64,000 bases of DNA from Cunninghamella blakesleeana. Taxonomy: Eukaryota > Mucoromycota > Mucoromycetes > Mucorales > Cunninghamellaceae. Where the stretch lies: the NCBI GenBank assembly GCA_017871115.1, contig JAFCIZ010000007.1, forward strand, positions 2,170,001 to 2,234,000. The letters are read 5' to 3'. The notes under the pieces are model-generated. The model was not told the origin of the DNA. It made no database searches and saw nothing but the letters and a program-made list of their open reading frames with translations. How positions within the stretch are numbered: position 1 is the first letter of the stretch; each line of letters begins with the position of its first letter. Shown here in pieces: positions 12,601-23,820 of the stretch. Both the position numbers and the translations under genes were made by a program.

Positions 12601-13743
12601 ATTCCATTACCTCCATTGCCATCTACTTTAGCAACAGATTCATTATTCTCACCTATTTCATCACCAAAAGAAAAAAATAAAAGTAGCGACCATCTTTTGG
12701 AGCAACAGCAACAAAGAAAAAATTCCATTACCTCTTTTTATTCAGCATTAACGAATATAAATAATGAAGAACAAAATGATGATGAGAATAGTGAAGATGA
12801 TGAAGATGATATGGATATGATTAAAAATATGGACATCAATATAAATGATGATGAAAGCGCAATTATTAATTTTGATGATGAAGACAACGATGATAGTGAT
12901 ATCGAAAATAATAATAATAGTAATGGAATGCTAGCTATCCCTAACCATCCTTCTAATCAAAAACAACGCTATAGCAATGGTGTCAGTTTAAAAAGTTATC
13001 GATCATCTACTTTTACAAATACAACTTCTAGATTTTCATCCTATTCTGATGCATTCTCATTAGCTACTACTCTCAGCACATCTGGTTCTACTCTTCAATT
13101 AGGTATGGATGAAATGAAACACAATTCTATTTTACCTCCCCCTAAATGTCCACTTCCACCTCCACCTCCACCTTCAGCCCATTCTACTACTAGTTTACAA
13201 CAACGACAGCAACAAATACCAACCTCTTCTACTACCTCTTTTCATTCATCTCACTTCAATAATGTTTATACACATCATGAAGGTCAACAAAATAGTTATT
13301 ATTCTATTGCTAAAAAATCAATGCTTTCCACCAATTCATCCAATCTAACTATGACAACTTACAATAAGAATGATGATGATAAAGAAGAAGAAGAAAAAAA
13401 GAAAAAAATACCCATGTTTTCATTCACTTATTTAACCACGTCCAACAAACCAGAATGCCTTCAATTTTTAGCAGAACAAACACCCAATACCATTCAAAAC
13501 ACCTTCCCATTTGGATTAGAAAATGTACATATGGATCATGAAAACCAAGCTCACTCTATTTATTCTTTGGATAATTATCAGCCTACCATGGTAGTGATTC
13601 GACCTGATGGATATATTGGTGCTAAAGTTCCCTTGGATGATGTTAACGCATTAAATAATTACTTTCATCAATTTTTATTACCAGATATGCATTTTTCTCC
13701 AGAAGAATCAGCTATTTCTTTAGTGGCTAATGGTTACATTTAA
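9690..13743 (+). CDS. FAD-dependent phenol-hydroxylase-like monooxygenase homologue with large insertion
   Basis: Six exons (9690-9720, 9831-9893, 10005-10703, 10785-10973, 11099-11251, 11357-13743) encode 1173 aa, about twice the usual family length. The N terminus VLIVGAGPTG is a Rossmann FAD motif, completed across intron 1. LIAADGKSSTVRQKLG near 251-265 is the family DG motif. The second FAD motif, normally GDAAHxxPPxGGxGxN, reads LGGTTLNAFPPGWVSSD near 397-413. The acidic and His residues and the Gly-rich turn are therefore changed, but DQAMNLCWKL after it is normal. The C-terminal thioredoxin-like dimerisation domain starts at FTILIVCHSL (about 658) and resumes at about 1060, ending with TMVVIRPDGYIGAKVP. 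In between lies a long Ser/Asn/Asp/Gln-rich stretch. Activity on aromatic substrates cannot be assumed. Confidence 0.85.
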
Positions 13744-14999
13744 AAAAATTCAATATTCGTTCTTTTTTTATTTTTTATTCTCTCTACACTCTTTAATACT
13801 ACACTCGTTTAATGATATATTATTTTAATGATACACTCTTTTATTCTATATACTTTCATTTATTTAAATACACATAATATAATATCTATACATCTTTTAT
13901 TTAAAAAAAATTACATATATAATATAATACTACATTTCTTAATATTTTTATATAGATTATTCTATTTATAATATTTTACTATTAATATATATTCATTTAA
14001 TACTTAATATTTTAATATATAAAACAAAACCTAACATACCTCACTTATTTTTTATAATAAATCAAAATATTGATTTAATTTGATAAAATGGAACTGATGT
14101 TTTTATAATAAAAAAAGAGGATCATAAAAAAGAAGATTGAATGTCTTTTCATAGTGATAATCAAAAAATATTTTGGATATGGAAAAATGTTGAGAACTAA
14201 AAGATGTGAATATACTTTATTTTCATTGTCATTAAATAAAAAGAGTTATACTATACGTTTACTTACGGAATTTTTTGAAACCCATATAAAGAAATTTATA
14301 CACTTACAGCTTTTTTATATTATGTTAGTCCTTTTCTTCAATTTCCACCATCTAATCAGTATTTTATAAAAAATAGTAAAATTATCAAATAGAGAATAAG
14401 GCCAAGTGAAGTGCTAAAAATAATTGGGAATGTCAGTTTTTTTCTTTTTTCGCTTCCTCTTTCGCGTTTATTTTTACTCTTTTCGAACGAATTGTATATT
14501 TTATACTAGCAGTTATTTCTTATGTGATAAATATTTTTTCATTAATTTAATTAATTTATTTGGGCTGTTAATTACAATTGTATTATTTCTGGCAGTGCTT
14601 TTTTTAATTCTTGATTAGCAGGTGAAATGAATAGCTCGAGTAATATGAATTAAAGCAGTGGTCAGATTTCCTTTTATAGGTTCCAAAAAAAATATCAGAA
14701 TGTATACAAAGTAAAATTCTAAAAAAAGTTAAAATAAATAGGTTTTTTTTATGGGAATTGATATTTCTATACATTAAATATTCATTCTATCTATATTATA
14801 TAACGCTATAAAATAACAGTTATACTAGATTTTTAAATAAATGAAAATAGATCAAAAAAAAATTTAAATCCAGAATATATACTCATTTTTTATAAAATTT
14901 GGGGAGCACAGCTTTTATTTCAACCTTTTCCTTTCTATTTTTTTTTAATAGAAAATAAATAAATCTCTATAAATCTATACACATAATAAACTCTTCTAT
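13744..14999. other. AT-rich intergenic region
   Basis: Holds the monooxygenase 3' flank and the promoter of the phosphoesterase gene. A 71-codon open frame at 14154-14369 has no recognisable features and sits in AT-rich DNA, so I do not call it. A pyrimidine-rich stretch near 14920-14950 precedes the next gene. Confidence 0.55.
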
Positions 15000-16649
15000 A
15001 TGTTACGTTTATTATGGCAAGGAAAAAAATTACAAAAACGTTTGATCAATTTTTGGCGAATAGTTTGGATTGTTACCTTATTAATAGGTGAATGGTTTTT
15101 GTTTATTACGACGATGAAAAAATGCCAATGGGAAGGTTTTTATGATTCATCAACACCTGAAGTAAAAGAATAATAGTAGCAATAGTAGTAATATGAAGAA
15201 AAATTAGAATAATTTACTTGCCTTTATTTAAAATAATTTATCAAATCTTTCTATTTTTTTTATATACATATTTCTTTTAGATTCAAAGACTTGCCATTGT
15301 TGCAGATCCCCAAGTTACTGATTTTTATTCCTATAAAGGTAGAAATAGTGTTTTGATGTGGTTTTCAGAAAAATATAGCGATCTTTATATGAAACGTAGT
15401 TATAAGCACTTGACCAATCAGTTACGGCCAGATGCTACCTTATTTTTGGGCGATCTTATGGATGGTGGAAGAGAGTGGGATGATGAAGGGTACCAAATAA
15501 ATATAAATAATATAAATAATTATTTACTTGTTTTATGCTAATTTTATTTATTATACATACACTTATAATAGATTTGCTAATCAAGTGAAACGATTTTTTA
15601 ATATATTTCCAGAAAACAAAGTCAACAAAAATATATATACAACGGGCAATCACGATATTGGTATAAGAGATGGTATTCATAATGATGTTTATTTAAGATT
15701 TCAATCCATTTTTGGCTCTACCTCATCGATTCACTCATTAGCTTATAACCGTACCTTAGTTGTCTTGGATACAGTCTTATTAACAGGAAGTAACGAAAAA
15801 AATAAACCATTACAAAAAGAAGCATGGAACATTGTCCAACAAATATCACAACTTAATGATCTACAGCACCAACACCAACAACAAATAGAAAAAAATGACT
15901 CACCTCAATCATCATCATTAGTATTATTTTCTCATGTGCCGTTTTATCGGCCAGAAGGTACTTTTTGTGGACCATCCAGAATTCAGTCAAGACCATCGAT
16001 TTATCAAGGTTATGGATACCAATATCAAAATTTATTAGAATCACCTTTATCCAACTTTCTTTTATACCATATTCAGCCTCAATTAATTTTTTCTGGTGAT
16101 GACCATGATTTTTGCAATATAACACACGAATATACAATAACCATTAACAAAAATCAACAACAACAACGACAGGCTTTAGAATACACTGTACCTAGTTTCA
16201 GTATGGCACAAGGAGTAAGACGTCCAGGATTTATGCTATTACAGCCTATGCAAAAGGACGACCCATTTTTATCTCAATTATGCTGGTTACCTGATCAAAT
16301 CGGTATTTTTATTAGTTATGGCGTTTTGGCTAGCATCACTTTTTTATCTGTCTTGATCAAACATCTTTTATGGTACTATTATCGATATAAGCGTTATACT
16401 ATGTTAGAAAATAAGAAATTGGATCAAAAAGAAATAGATGAATATTTTATGGGTATGGAATTAAATAATGATTATGATAATGACCATGCTCATGGTAATA
16501 ATAATGATATTCTCCCTCAACATCATTCTAAATCATCTTTGCATTCTTTATCTTTCTTACGTACTATCATTTTACCTTGGTTATATGATTTAAAAGATAT
16601 TCTTATTATTGCCCTTCCCTTTTATATCATTTGTTTATTAATTTTATAA
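15000..16649 (+). CDS. TED1: Ted1/Cdc1/PGAP5-type membrane metallophosphoesterase
   Basis: Three exons (15000-15161, 15281-15489, 15572-16649) encode 482 aa. A membrane segment lies at about 20-40 (IVWIVTLLIGEWFLFITT). The phosphoesterase motifs follow in order: IVADPQVTD, FLGDLMDGGRE, TTGNHDIG, LFSHVPFYR and FSGDDHDFC. ADPQ in place of the usual DxH is what Ted1/Cdc1 proteins carry. Two further membrane segments follow at about 325-350 (IGIFISYGVLASITFL) and at the very C terminus. Ted1/PGAP5 removes ethanolamine phosphate from GPI-anchor glycans in the ER, which aids export of GPI proteins. The start is the only ATG that gives the N-terminal membrane segment and fits the intron phase. Choice between Ted1 and Cdc1 is not decided by sequence reading alone. 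Confidence 0.88.
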
Positions 16650-16873
16650 CTACTATTGTTTTCATTTATTCATATACCATTTAAATACATATATATGTAA
16701 AAGTTTTTTCTTATCATTACTCTTCTTTTTTATATTACTTTTTTTTTAATAATACTAAAATTATTTATTTTTACACTATTTTTATAAAATAAATCAAAAA
16801 AACTTTTTTTTTGATATAGTTTTATTTATAAGTTGAATGGGTGAATGCATAAAATAAAATTAAAAGCCCGTTT

Positions 16874-18530
16874 TTAGGATACATTGGTGTTGTTATTATC
16901 ATTAGAAGGATTATCATGAATGGTATTGATATGGTTCACATTATTATTTTCTTCGATTGAATCATTATCTTCACGCTGTTGTTGTTGCATATTATGATGC
17001 TGATTTTCTTCACTATTATCATTATTATTAAATTCAGTGATCTTATTACTATCATTTAAAATCATACCCTGATGATGAGTATGATGATGATGCTCTTGTT
17101 GTTGCTGTTGCTGTTGCTGTTGTGGTGGTGGTGATGGTATAGGATTAAATGTTAAATTTTGTTGTAATTGATGTTGATAAGAACGATATTTTTGCCTTGT
17201 ACCTCTACCTAAAGGATGATGTGTATTTTGATTGGCGTAAAAAAACATCTCTCTTGCATAACGAGCTTTATCATTGGTTGCCTTTTCTATCCAAGGCAAT
17301 TTTTGGTGTTCTTCCATAGCATTCCATTGATCCGCACATAATTTACTTATTTGACCCACAGTTAACTTGGGATGCAATTGCCTTGTTTTTGGTCGTACTT
17401 CAGTTAAAAACCACATATATGCTGATAAAGGGTGCTTTGGTTGTTTTGGGTCTTTTTTTTTTTTTACTCTTTTTTTAATTAATGGTGATGATGATGAAGA
17501 TAATAAAGATTGTTGGTTTGTACTTTTTGAAGTATGATCGGATGATGATGGTGAAGATAGTGAGGTTGCATTATCTGTTATTAAATCTATACTAGCAGTG
17601 ATTCTTTTTTTTTGTTCTACTTTTTCATAATGACCAGCTTCGGTTAATTCTGCTTTGGATCGTCGAATATACATTGCGTTTGGATGAAGAGCCTGCTGAT
17701 TTTCTTTAATTTTATTAGCTTGTAATAAATATTGACCCCTTTCTTCCTAATAGAACCATAATTAAATAAATATAAATATAAATACTCCAGCTGTATTTTT
17801 TTTTTTTTTTTGATTCTTTTTATTCCGTTTTATTTTATTTTGTATTACTAGACTAAGTGTTTTCCATCTTTCAGATATTTCTTTACTTATTTCAGCTACT
17901 GTCCAAGTTGGATTATCTATTTTAAGCCTTTTACGCATTTCTTTATTAAATAACAAAAAGGCATTGGGTGGCCGTGTTACTCTTGCACGGGGTGAAGTTG
18001 TCATTATAGTGCCATTATTATTAGTACTATTATTATTATTATAATTTTTGCGTTTAATATTATCGTTATAAGTGTGTTTATAGTCACTATCAATATGTTT
18101 AATATTATGGTTATGTTTAATATTATTTAATAGTGCTTTTCTTGGATCGTAATGAAGTTTTAAAGTATCTTGCTGTTGCTGTTCAGTTGTTGGTGGTGAT
18201 GGCAATGCTAGCGGCTGCAAAGAAGCCATGGTGGTTGTAGTAGCTGTATTATTGTTATTTTCTGTTGTTGCGGTTGCTGGTAATATAGAAAAATTGGAAT
18301 AAGAGTTGGATATACTTTGAAAAGCATTATTTTGTTCTTGTATATTATGTATATTTGATGGCTGTGAGAAATTGGAATATGGTAAATTGAATGAAAGATT
18401 ATCTGCAATAATAATAATGGTAATAATTTATTAGTATTAATGTTTACTAGTGTATAAATGGTTATAAAATAAAATAATACTGAGTTATATATTTTTATAA
18501 TATACAATGTCATTTATAATACTTACTCAT
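16874..18530 (-). CDS. Double HMG-box protein (MATA_HMG-type plus HMGB-type box)
   Basis: Three exons on the minus strand: 18530-18527 (only ATGA), 18402-17849 and 17746-16874; 476 aa. HMG box 1 (about 139-210) reads RVTRPPNAFLLFNKEMR, then EISKEISERWKTLSL. It is completed across intron 2 by EERGQYLLQANKIKE and a YIRRSK end, the pattern of mating-type MATA_HMG boxes. HMG box 2 (about 280-350) starts KDPKQPKHPLSAYMWFL and continues KLCADQWNAMEEHQKLPWIEKA, the pattern of HMGB/NHP6 boxes, preceded by a Lys-rich patch. The tail is poly-Gln, His and Asn rich. It is a nuclear DNA-binding protein, probably a transcription regulator. It is convergent with the Ted1-like gene. Genes flanking the Mucorales sex locus (TPT transporter, RNA helicase) are absent, so sexM/sexP identity is unlikely. 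Confidence 0.85.
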
Positions 18531-19488
18531 AATAATAATGATTGCATAAATATATATTTGTATATATAAAGGTTTAGAAAAAAGGGAAGAAAAAATTACT
18601 TTTAAAAAACACAATAAAAATTTATAAGTTTTTGCCTACAAAAAAATTTTAGCCAATCAACCCCGACGAAATCTATTTCAAAAGGTAAAAGATTGAAAAA
18701 TAAGAAAAGATTAAAAGAGCAAGTAAAATAAAATATTATTCTTATATTTTAATACACAAAACATATTTTTTTTATATATTTATAAAGTATAATCAACTAT
18801 AATGATATTTCTACCAAAGGGTGCACAATCATTGACCACTCTATTCAACCAATCAAAGGTGCATTTATATATATATACATATATATATAGTCACATTATG
18901 AATCTCGTGTATAAATACTTTATGTAGTTTGATTTTCCTTCAATAATAGTAATAATCGCCCATCGTCAATAAAACAATATTTTTAATACTTATATTAATA
19001 TTAAATATATATGTATATATATCTTTTGTCGGATTTCTCGATAAGGTTTTTAATATTAAAATTTAATATAAATATAAAACATATTTTATAAAATAATAAT
19101 TACTATTTTCTATGTATCAATATAACATAATAATACAAGTAATAACAATAAATAATATTATGATAAACCCTTTGGATCGATCTTTTTTTATATTGGAGTA
19201 CAAAAGAGAAAAGCGGGCATTAAAAATCAATTTTTCAATTTTTTAAGTTTTCAAAGTATTTTTTATTTTCCTTTTTCTTTCTCTCCTTTTTTTTTTTATA
19301 AAATATAAATGTTATTATAATAATTAATATAAAAATATATTATATTATATTATATTCTTTTTCTTATTTTATTTTTGTTCCTTTATATATATAATTTCTA
19401 CCATTCCTTTCGTTTAATAAAAATAACATTATAAAAAAAAACTTTGCCATTCTTTTTTTTATATTTTGCTCTCTATGAAACCACTATA
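18531..19488. promoter_or_regulatory. Divergent intergenic region between HMG-box and F-box genes
   Basis: Contains both promoters. A CCAAT-like word lies near 18653. A GC word, AAGCGGGC, lies near 19211-19218 upstream of the F-box gene; similar GC words occur upstream of several other genes here. A short spliced ORF candidate at 18802 is listed separately. Confidence 0.45.
18802..18924 (+). other. Possible very small ORF in the divergent promoter
   Basis: A frame starting MIFLPKGAQSLTTLFNQSK runs 41 codons unspliced. If GTGCAT is used as donor and the following ATATATAG as acceptor, it would end KSHYESRV after 26 residues. The first 19 codons have ordinary coding composition, unlike the surrounding DNA. 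No family recognised. It could be a tiny membrane or mitochondrial protein, an upstream ORF, or chance. Confidence 0.25.
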
Positions 19489-20616
19489 ATGAAACCATTA
19501 CCTTCGTTACCTAACGAACTTTTAATGCATATTCTTCACTTTATTCCAACCAACGATTTAACTGTTTTTTTATTTGTTTGTCGCTATACACATCATATTG
19601 TCAGTGGCAAAGTATATAAAAAGGTTAATTTTCCTGATACATTAGTCTCTTTAAATACTATCATCAACTTTTGTCAGAAACATGGCTCTTCTTTAAATAC
19701 TATAAAACTACCACTTGATAAAAGATATTCTGACACTTTTTTTATGCTTTTATTCCAGCTATGCCCTCGACTTGAGTTTTTACAATCCAGCATTACACCA
19801 AAACAATTAAAACGACTTTTACCACGCCGTCAATACCCATTCACTTGTTTTAAAATCACGCACCTTCCTTCTACTACTACTAATACTAATACGATGGTAC
19901 CCACATCTACCTCAACCTCCACTTCAACAATTACTTCATTTTATAACGATCCTTGGTACGATGATTTAATGGAAACCATTCAAGATCATTATAATATCAC
20001 TTCATTTACTTGCTGTTCATCATTATTATTATTCCCTCATCATCCTATCCCCGATTCTACTTTAACACATATCACTCATTACTATCATCATGTTGGGGCT
20101 TTACAGAACGCCATTTTACCCACTTTTGGCCCAGATTTATTATCATTAACATTAAATATATATGATGTTTTAACACCTGCTGTGGCTCAATTAATTGCTA
20201 AAAAATGCCCTCGATTACGTTATTTACATGCACCACTTATTAAAGCTGAAGGGTTATGGATGTTATTACATAAATGCAATACTTTAGTTACTATTGTAGT
20301 TGGTGGAGGTGGCTTAACACAGAATGACCAACGCCAACAACAACACCAACATTATCCAAATGAAATAGAAGGAGTGGATAGGGAAGAAGAAGAAGAAGTA
20401 GATAATAGGAATGAAAATAATTGGTTAGCTCCTCAACAACAACAATTAGAAAATGATGAAGAAGAGGAAGATCCAAGTACAATTCAATGGATGAATGAAA
20501 GGAATGAAAAAGCTATAGCAACTGTTACTTCGCATAAACGTGTTTGGGGTATTCACCAACAACCCAGTTTTCACCCTCGTTTAGCATGGCATTTAAACAT
20601 ATTACCAAAGCTTTAA
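19489..20616 (+). CDS. F-box protein (single exon)
   Basis: 375 aa from the ATG at 19489. The F-box is at the very N terminus: LPSLPNELLMHILHFIPTND, followed by FLFVCRYTHHIVSG. I prefer this start to an upstream ATG at 19444, because the extra 15 residues (FFFLYFALYETT) are translated UTR-like sequence and F-boxes often start with the protein. The middle has leucine-rich segments (CPRLEFLQ, CPRLRYLHAPLIKAEGLWML), spaced like degenerate LRRs. The C-terminal third is Gln/Glu/Asp rich, with a conserved-looking end. F-box proteins recruit substrates to SCF ubiquitin ligases through Skp1. Its substrate is unknown. The next gene downstream is another F-box gene on the same strand. Confidence 0.8.
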   Translation: MKPLPSLPNELLMHILHFIPTNDLTVFLFVCRYTHHIVSGKVYKKVNFPDTLVSLNTIINFCQKHGSSLNTIKLPLDKRYSDTFFMLLFQLCPRLEFLQSSITPKQLKRLLPRRQYPFTCFKITHLPSTTTNTNTMVPTSTSTSTSTITSFYNDPWYDDLMETIQDHYNITSFTCCSSLLLFPHHPIPDSTLTHITHYYHHVGALQNAILPTFGPDLLSLTLNIYDVLTPAVAQLIAKKCPRLRYLHAPLIKAEGLWMLLHKCNTLVTIVVGGGGLTQNDQRQQQHQHYPNEIEGVDREEEEEVDNRNENNWLAPQQQQLENDEEEEDPSTIQWMNERNEKAIATVTSHKRVWGIHQQPSFHPRLAWHLNILPKL

Positions 20617-20648
20617 AAAAGATGATTATCAAAAAAAAGTTGGCTTTA

Positions 20649-20696
<48 letters not shown>

Positions 20697-21103
20697 TATT
20701 ATTGTTTATGTATATTTTTTTTTCCTATGATTTTGTATGTATCTATATTATACATATTTATACATATAATAAATACAAACAAATTTTTCTCTCTTTTTTT
20801 TTTATGTCGCTTGCAGCTCGAATTAAAAAAAGATTATGAAAAATCAAGAATTTTTTCCTATATTTATACAAAAATAGCCAATATTTTAAACTCTAATATG
20901 GATTCTCATTGTTTTTATCTTATCCCTTATTTATTTGTATGCACCTCTTTTTTCTTTCTTCCTCTTTTCTTTCTGTTTTTCTTTACTTTTTATTTTATTT
21001 TATTTTATTTTATTTTATTTCTACTTACTTTTTAATCGCATTATTAAATAGGATAAGATTTTATATTATTTTATTTTTTAATTCTATCTAATTTTTTTAA
21101 ATA
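20617..21103. repeat. Intergenic DNA with TTA microsatellite
   Basis: An uninterrupted TTA/TAT trinucleotide run of about 14 units lies near 20650-20690. The rest is T-rich, with ATTTT repeats near 20990-21020. No gene seen. Confidence 0.7.
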
Positions 21104-21774
21104 ATGATCACTTTTATTCATACAATTTGCCATTCTATATCAAGGTAAATTAAAAAAGTGTAAAAAATTTAAAGCCCGTTTTTTTTCTTTTTTACAAAGA
21201 AAATTTCTAACTTTTCCTTTCTACTCTCTTTCTCTCTTTTCCTTATTATTTTTTTATTTTCAAATATACATTTATATACGTATATAGTATCATTCAAAGG
21301 CACTATTGTGACATACCATCGTCTTATCAAATCAAACAACTTGGCGAAACACTTTATCAAAACCAAGAATATGAACAAGCTTACCGATTATTTATCGGGT
21401 TAGAACAATTACAAAATAGTAGTCATATTTATACAAGCCAACGCTATCAAATTCGATGTTTGGTGAAACTTGGGAAAATAGAACAAGCTATAAAAAAATG
21501 CCAGTTTATTTTACAACAATCGCCTTGTAATGCTTCTTCTTGGTATCTTTTAACAGCAGAGATTTATCTTCATGATCAACAATATACATTAGCCTGGCAA
21601 CTATTAAAAAATAGTTTTACAATGGTATCCAGTCATGATCCTTTGTGGGAAGAACTTTGTTTCCAAGAACGGATGGCTTTGGAAAGTTCTCAATTACACC
21701 AAGTTATTCCACTTTCTAAAAAAAGAAATGTGAACAAAGATAAAGAAAAAAAAGACGATAATAGCGATGATGGC

Positions 21775-21808
<34 letters not shown>

Positions 21809-22252
21809 CAACAATAGCAATAATAAAAAAGAAAGAAAAAATAGATGATCAATGGCAAAACTACCACCATATTCAAGCCTTATCTTATGATATTTTATGC
21901 AATATATTTATGATGTTACCTTTTGATAGTTTAATAAGAAGTTTAAGGGTATGTCATCAATGGAAAGAATTAATTCTTCAATCCCCTTTATTATGGCAAC
22001 AAGTCGGGTTTCAAAATTGTAAAATCCCTATTCATCACGATACCATCCAGTCCTACTTAACAAGATTGCAAGCTGCTTCTTTATTGTCGTTTCGTATTGA
22101 TAAAGCATTTGATGGTGAAAAATTACTTTTATTACTTTCCAAAGTTAATTGTCATCAGCTACATACCTTAGGTAAAAACTAAATAAAATAGGATGTATAT
22201 ACAAATACATTACAGCATTAATATTATTACTTGATTATTTATTTAGATTTAC

Positions 22253-22283
<31 letters not shown>

Positions 22284-23605
22284 TATTAGATCTGTCATCA
22301 CTCCAATGTACAACAGAATTTTCATTTATCTTGTTTCGACAAATTTTAAGCTCAGCTGGTAAAACATTAAAAAAGGTACGCATTGGATCCAGTGGATTTA
22401 AATTAAATGGGATAATTGAGCAGATATCTATTCATTGTACACAATTGGAAACATTAGAAGTTTATGATTGTTTTACATCGATGGGAACATACTCTACACC
22501 TTTACAATTGGACCAAAATGCATTATATCGACTAGAGCAATTTGGGGAATTTTTTTCAGAAGCATTTATGGAATACATTGATCAATTACCTATTTTACCT
22601 ATTCGTTACCTTTATTTATCGAGCATTCATGGTTTAACCACCATTCATCTGGCTACCATTTTATTACGTTGTCCTTATTTGATCCATTTGGAATTAAATC
22701 GTTGTCTAGTCAACTTAATTCCTATTATTAATATCTTACGATTTAGTTGTCCCCAACTTGAAGTCTTGACTTATCATCGAAATCGATTTACTCAGTTTCC
22801 AATCACAAATGGACCTAATAATACATTGGATCAACATGAAACTTCTTCTTCCCCTTCTTCTTTAATATCGTTGCCAAATCGATCACTTCAAAATAAAACA
22901 TATTCATTATATGATAGGCCTCATCGACTTCCTATGAAAATATCATCGTCATCATTATCATCAACTAGCGATCAACAGTATATAACTAATACAGCAAATA
23001 ATAATAAAAATGGAACTAGTTTTTGGAAACAATTATCATTAATAAGCTCACGATCCTTGACAGATGATATATTACATTTTATTTTAAAAGGATCATATCA
23101 CACCATTGAAAAATTAAATATTAAAGAAAATTCAAGATTAACAGATGATTGTTTATTCCAAATGATTCAACAACAACAACAACAAACTACATCATTATCG
23201 TCGTCGTCGTCATCATCATTCATGACAAAAGCATTACCACCGGCTTTACCAAAATTAAAAGAATTTAATATATCCAATTGCATTCATATTACAGAAAGAG
23301 GATTATGTGCATTTTTAAAAGAATGTCCTCAACTTGAAATCATTGATTTATCAGGTTTATCGCGTGGTGTCACTGATCAAGTTTTATATACCATGGCTAT
23401 TTATTGTCAACAATTAACTCATATTTATTTAAATCATTGTAAATACATTACAGATCAAGGTATGAAACAGTTACTTCATATCTTTCTTCAACGAAATAAA
23501 TCATCATCTACGGCTTTATTCCAACATGTTGAATTAAATAAAACAAATATTTCTATGGAGTGTCTTGGCTATATTATGTGTCATATCCAACAAGATGGTA
23601 TTTAA
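21104..23605 (+). CDS. DIA2: TPR, F-box and LRR protein, Dia2/Pof3-like
   Basis: Model of three exons: 21104-21144, 21288-22171 and 22290-23605; 746 aa. The order is TPR-like helices (about 25-140: LGETLYQNQEYEQAYRLF, KLGKIEQAIKKCQFIL, WYLLTAEIYL), an acidic Lys/Asp run, an F-box (about 208-255: LSYDILCNIFMMLPFDSL, then VCHQWKELI), and a long leucine-rich-repeat region (CTQLETLEVYDC, CPYLIHLELNRC, ECPQLEIIDLSG). TPR then F-box then LRR is the architecture of Dia2 (budding yeast) and Pof3 (fission yeast), SCF adaptors that act at the replisome, including unloading of the CMG helicase. The first exon is the weak point. Intron 1 contains a promoter-like word (TTTAAAGCCCG near 21168-21178), so the real start may differ. 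Confidence 0.8.
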
Positions 23606-23820
23606 AAAAAATAAAAAGGAAAAAAATACAAGTCGCCAAGGTTTTCTTTTTTTTTAAGGCACAGTATACCAATATTATTATTATTATTATTTAATTTATT
23701 ACAATAATAACAATAAAAAAAATTATTATAATTTAATTTATTACAATAAAAAAATAACCTATTTATTATTATTATTATTAATAATAGTAATAATAATTAT
23801 CAACAAATAAATAATTTTAT

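Noticed and set aside
12438..12728. Antisense ORF in the monooxygenase insertion
   Set aside because: Low-complexity shadow of Glu/Pro/Ser codons.
14154..14618. Two 60-70-codon frames between the monooxygenase and Ted1-like genes
   Set aside because: Phe/Tyr/Ile-rich AT composition, no promoter-like leader, no recognisable domain.
16874..18530. Mucorales sex locus (sexM/sexP)
   Set aside because: sexM/sexP carry a single HMG box and lie between a TPT transporter and an RNA helicase. Neither neighbour is present and this protein has two boxes.
20544..21035. 163-codon plus-strand frame overlapping the F-box gene end
   Set aside because: It is mostly poly-Tyr from a TTA/TAT repeat and T-rich DNA.
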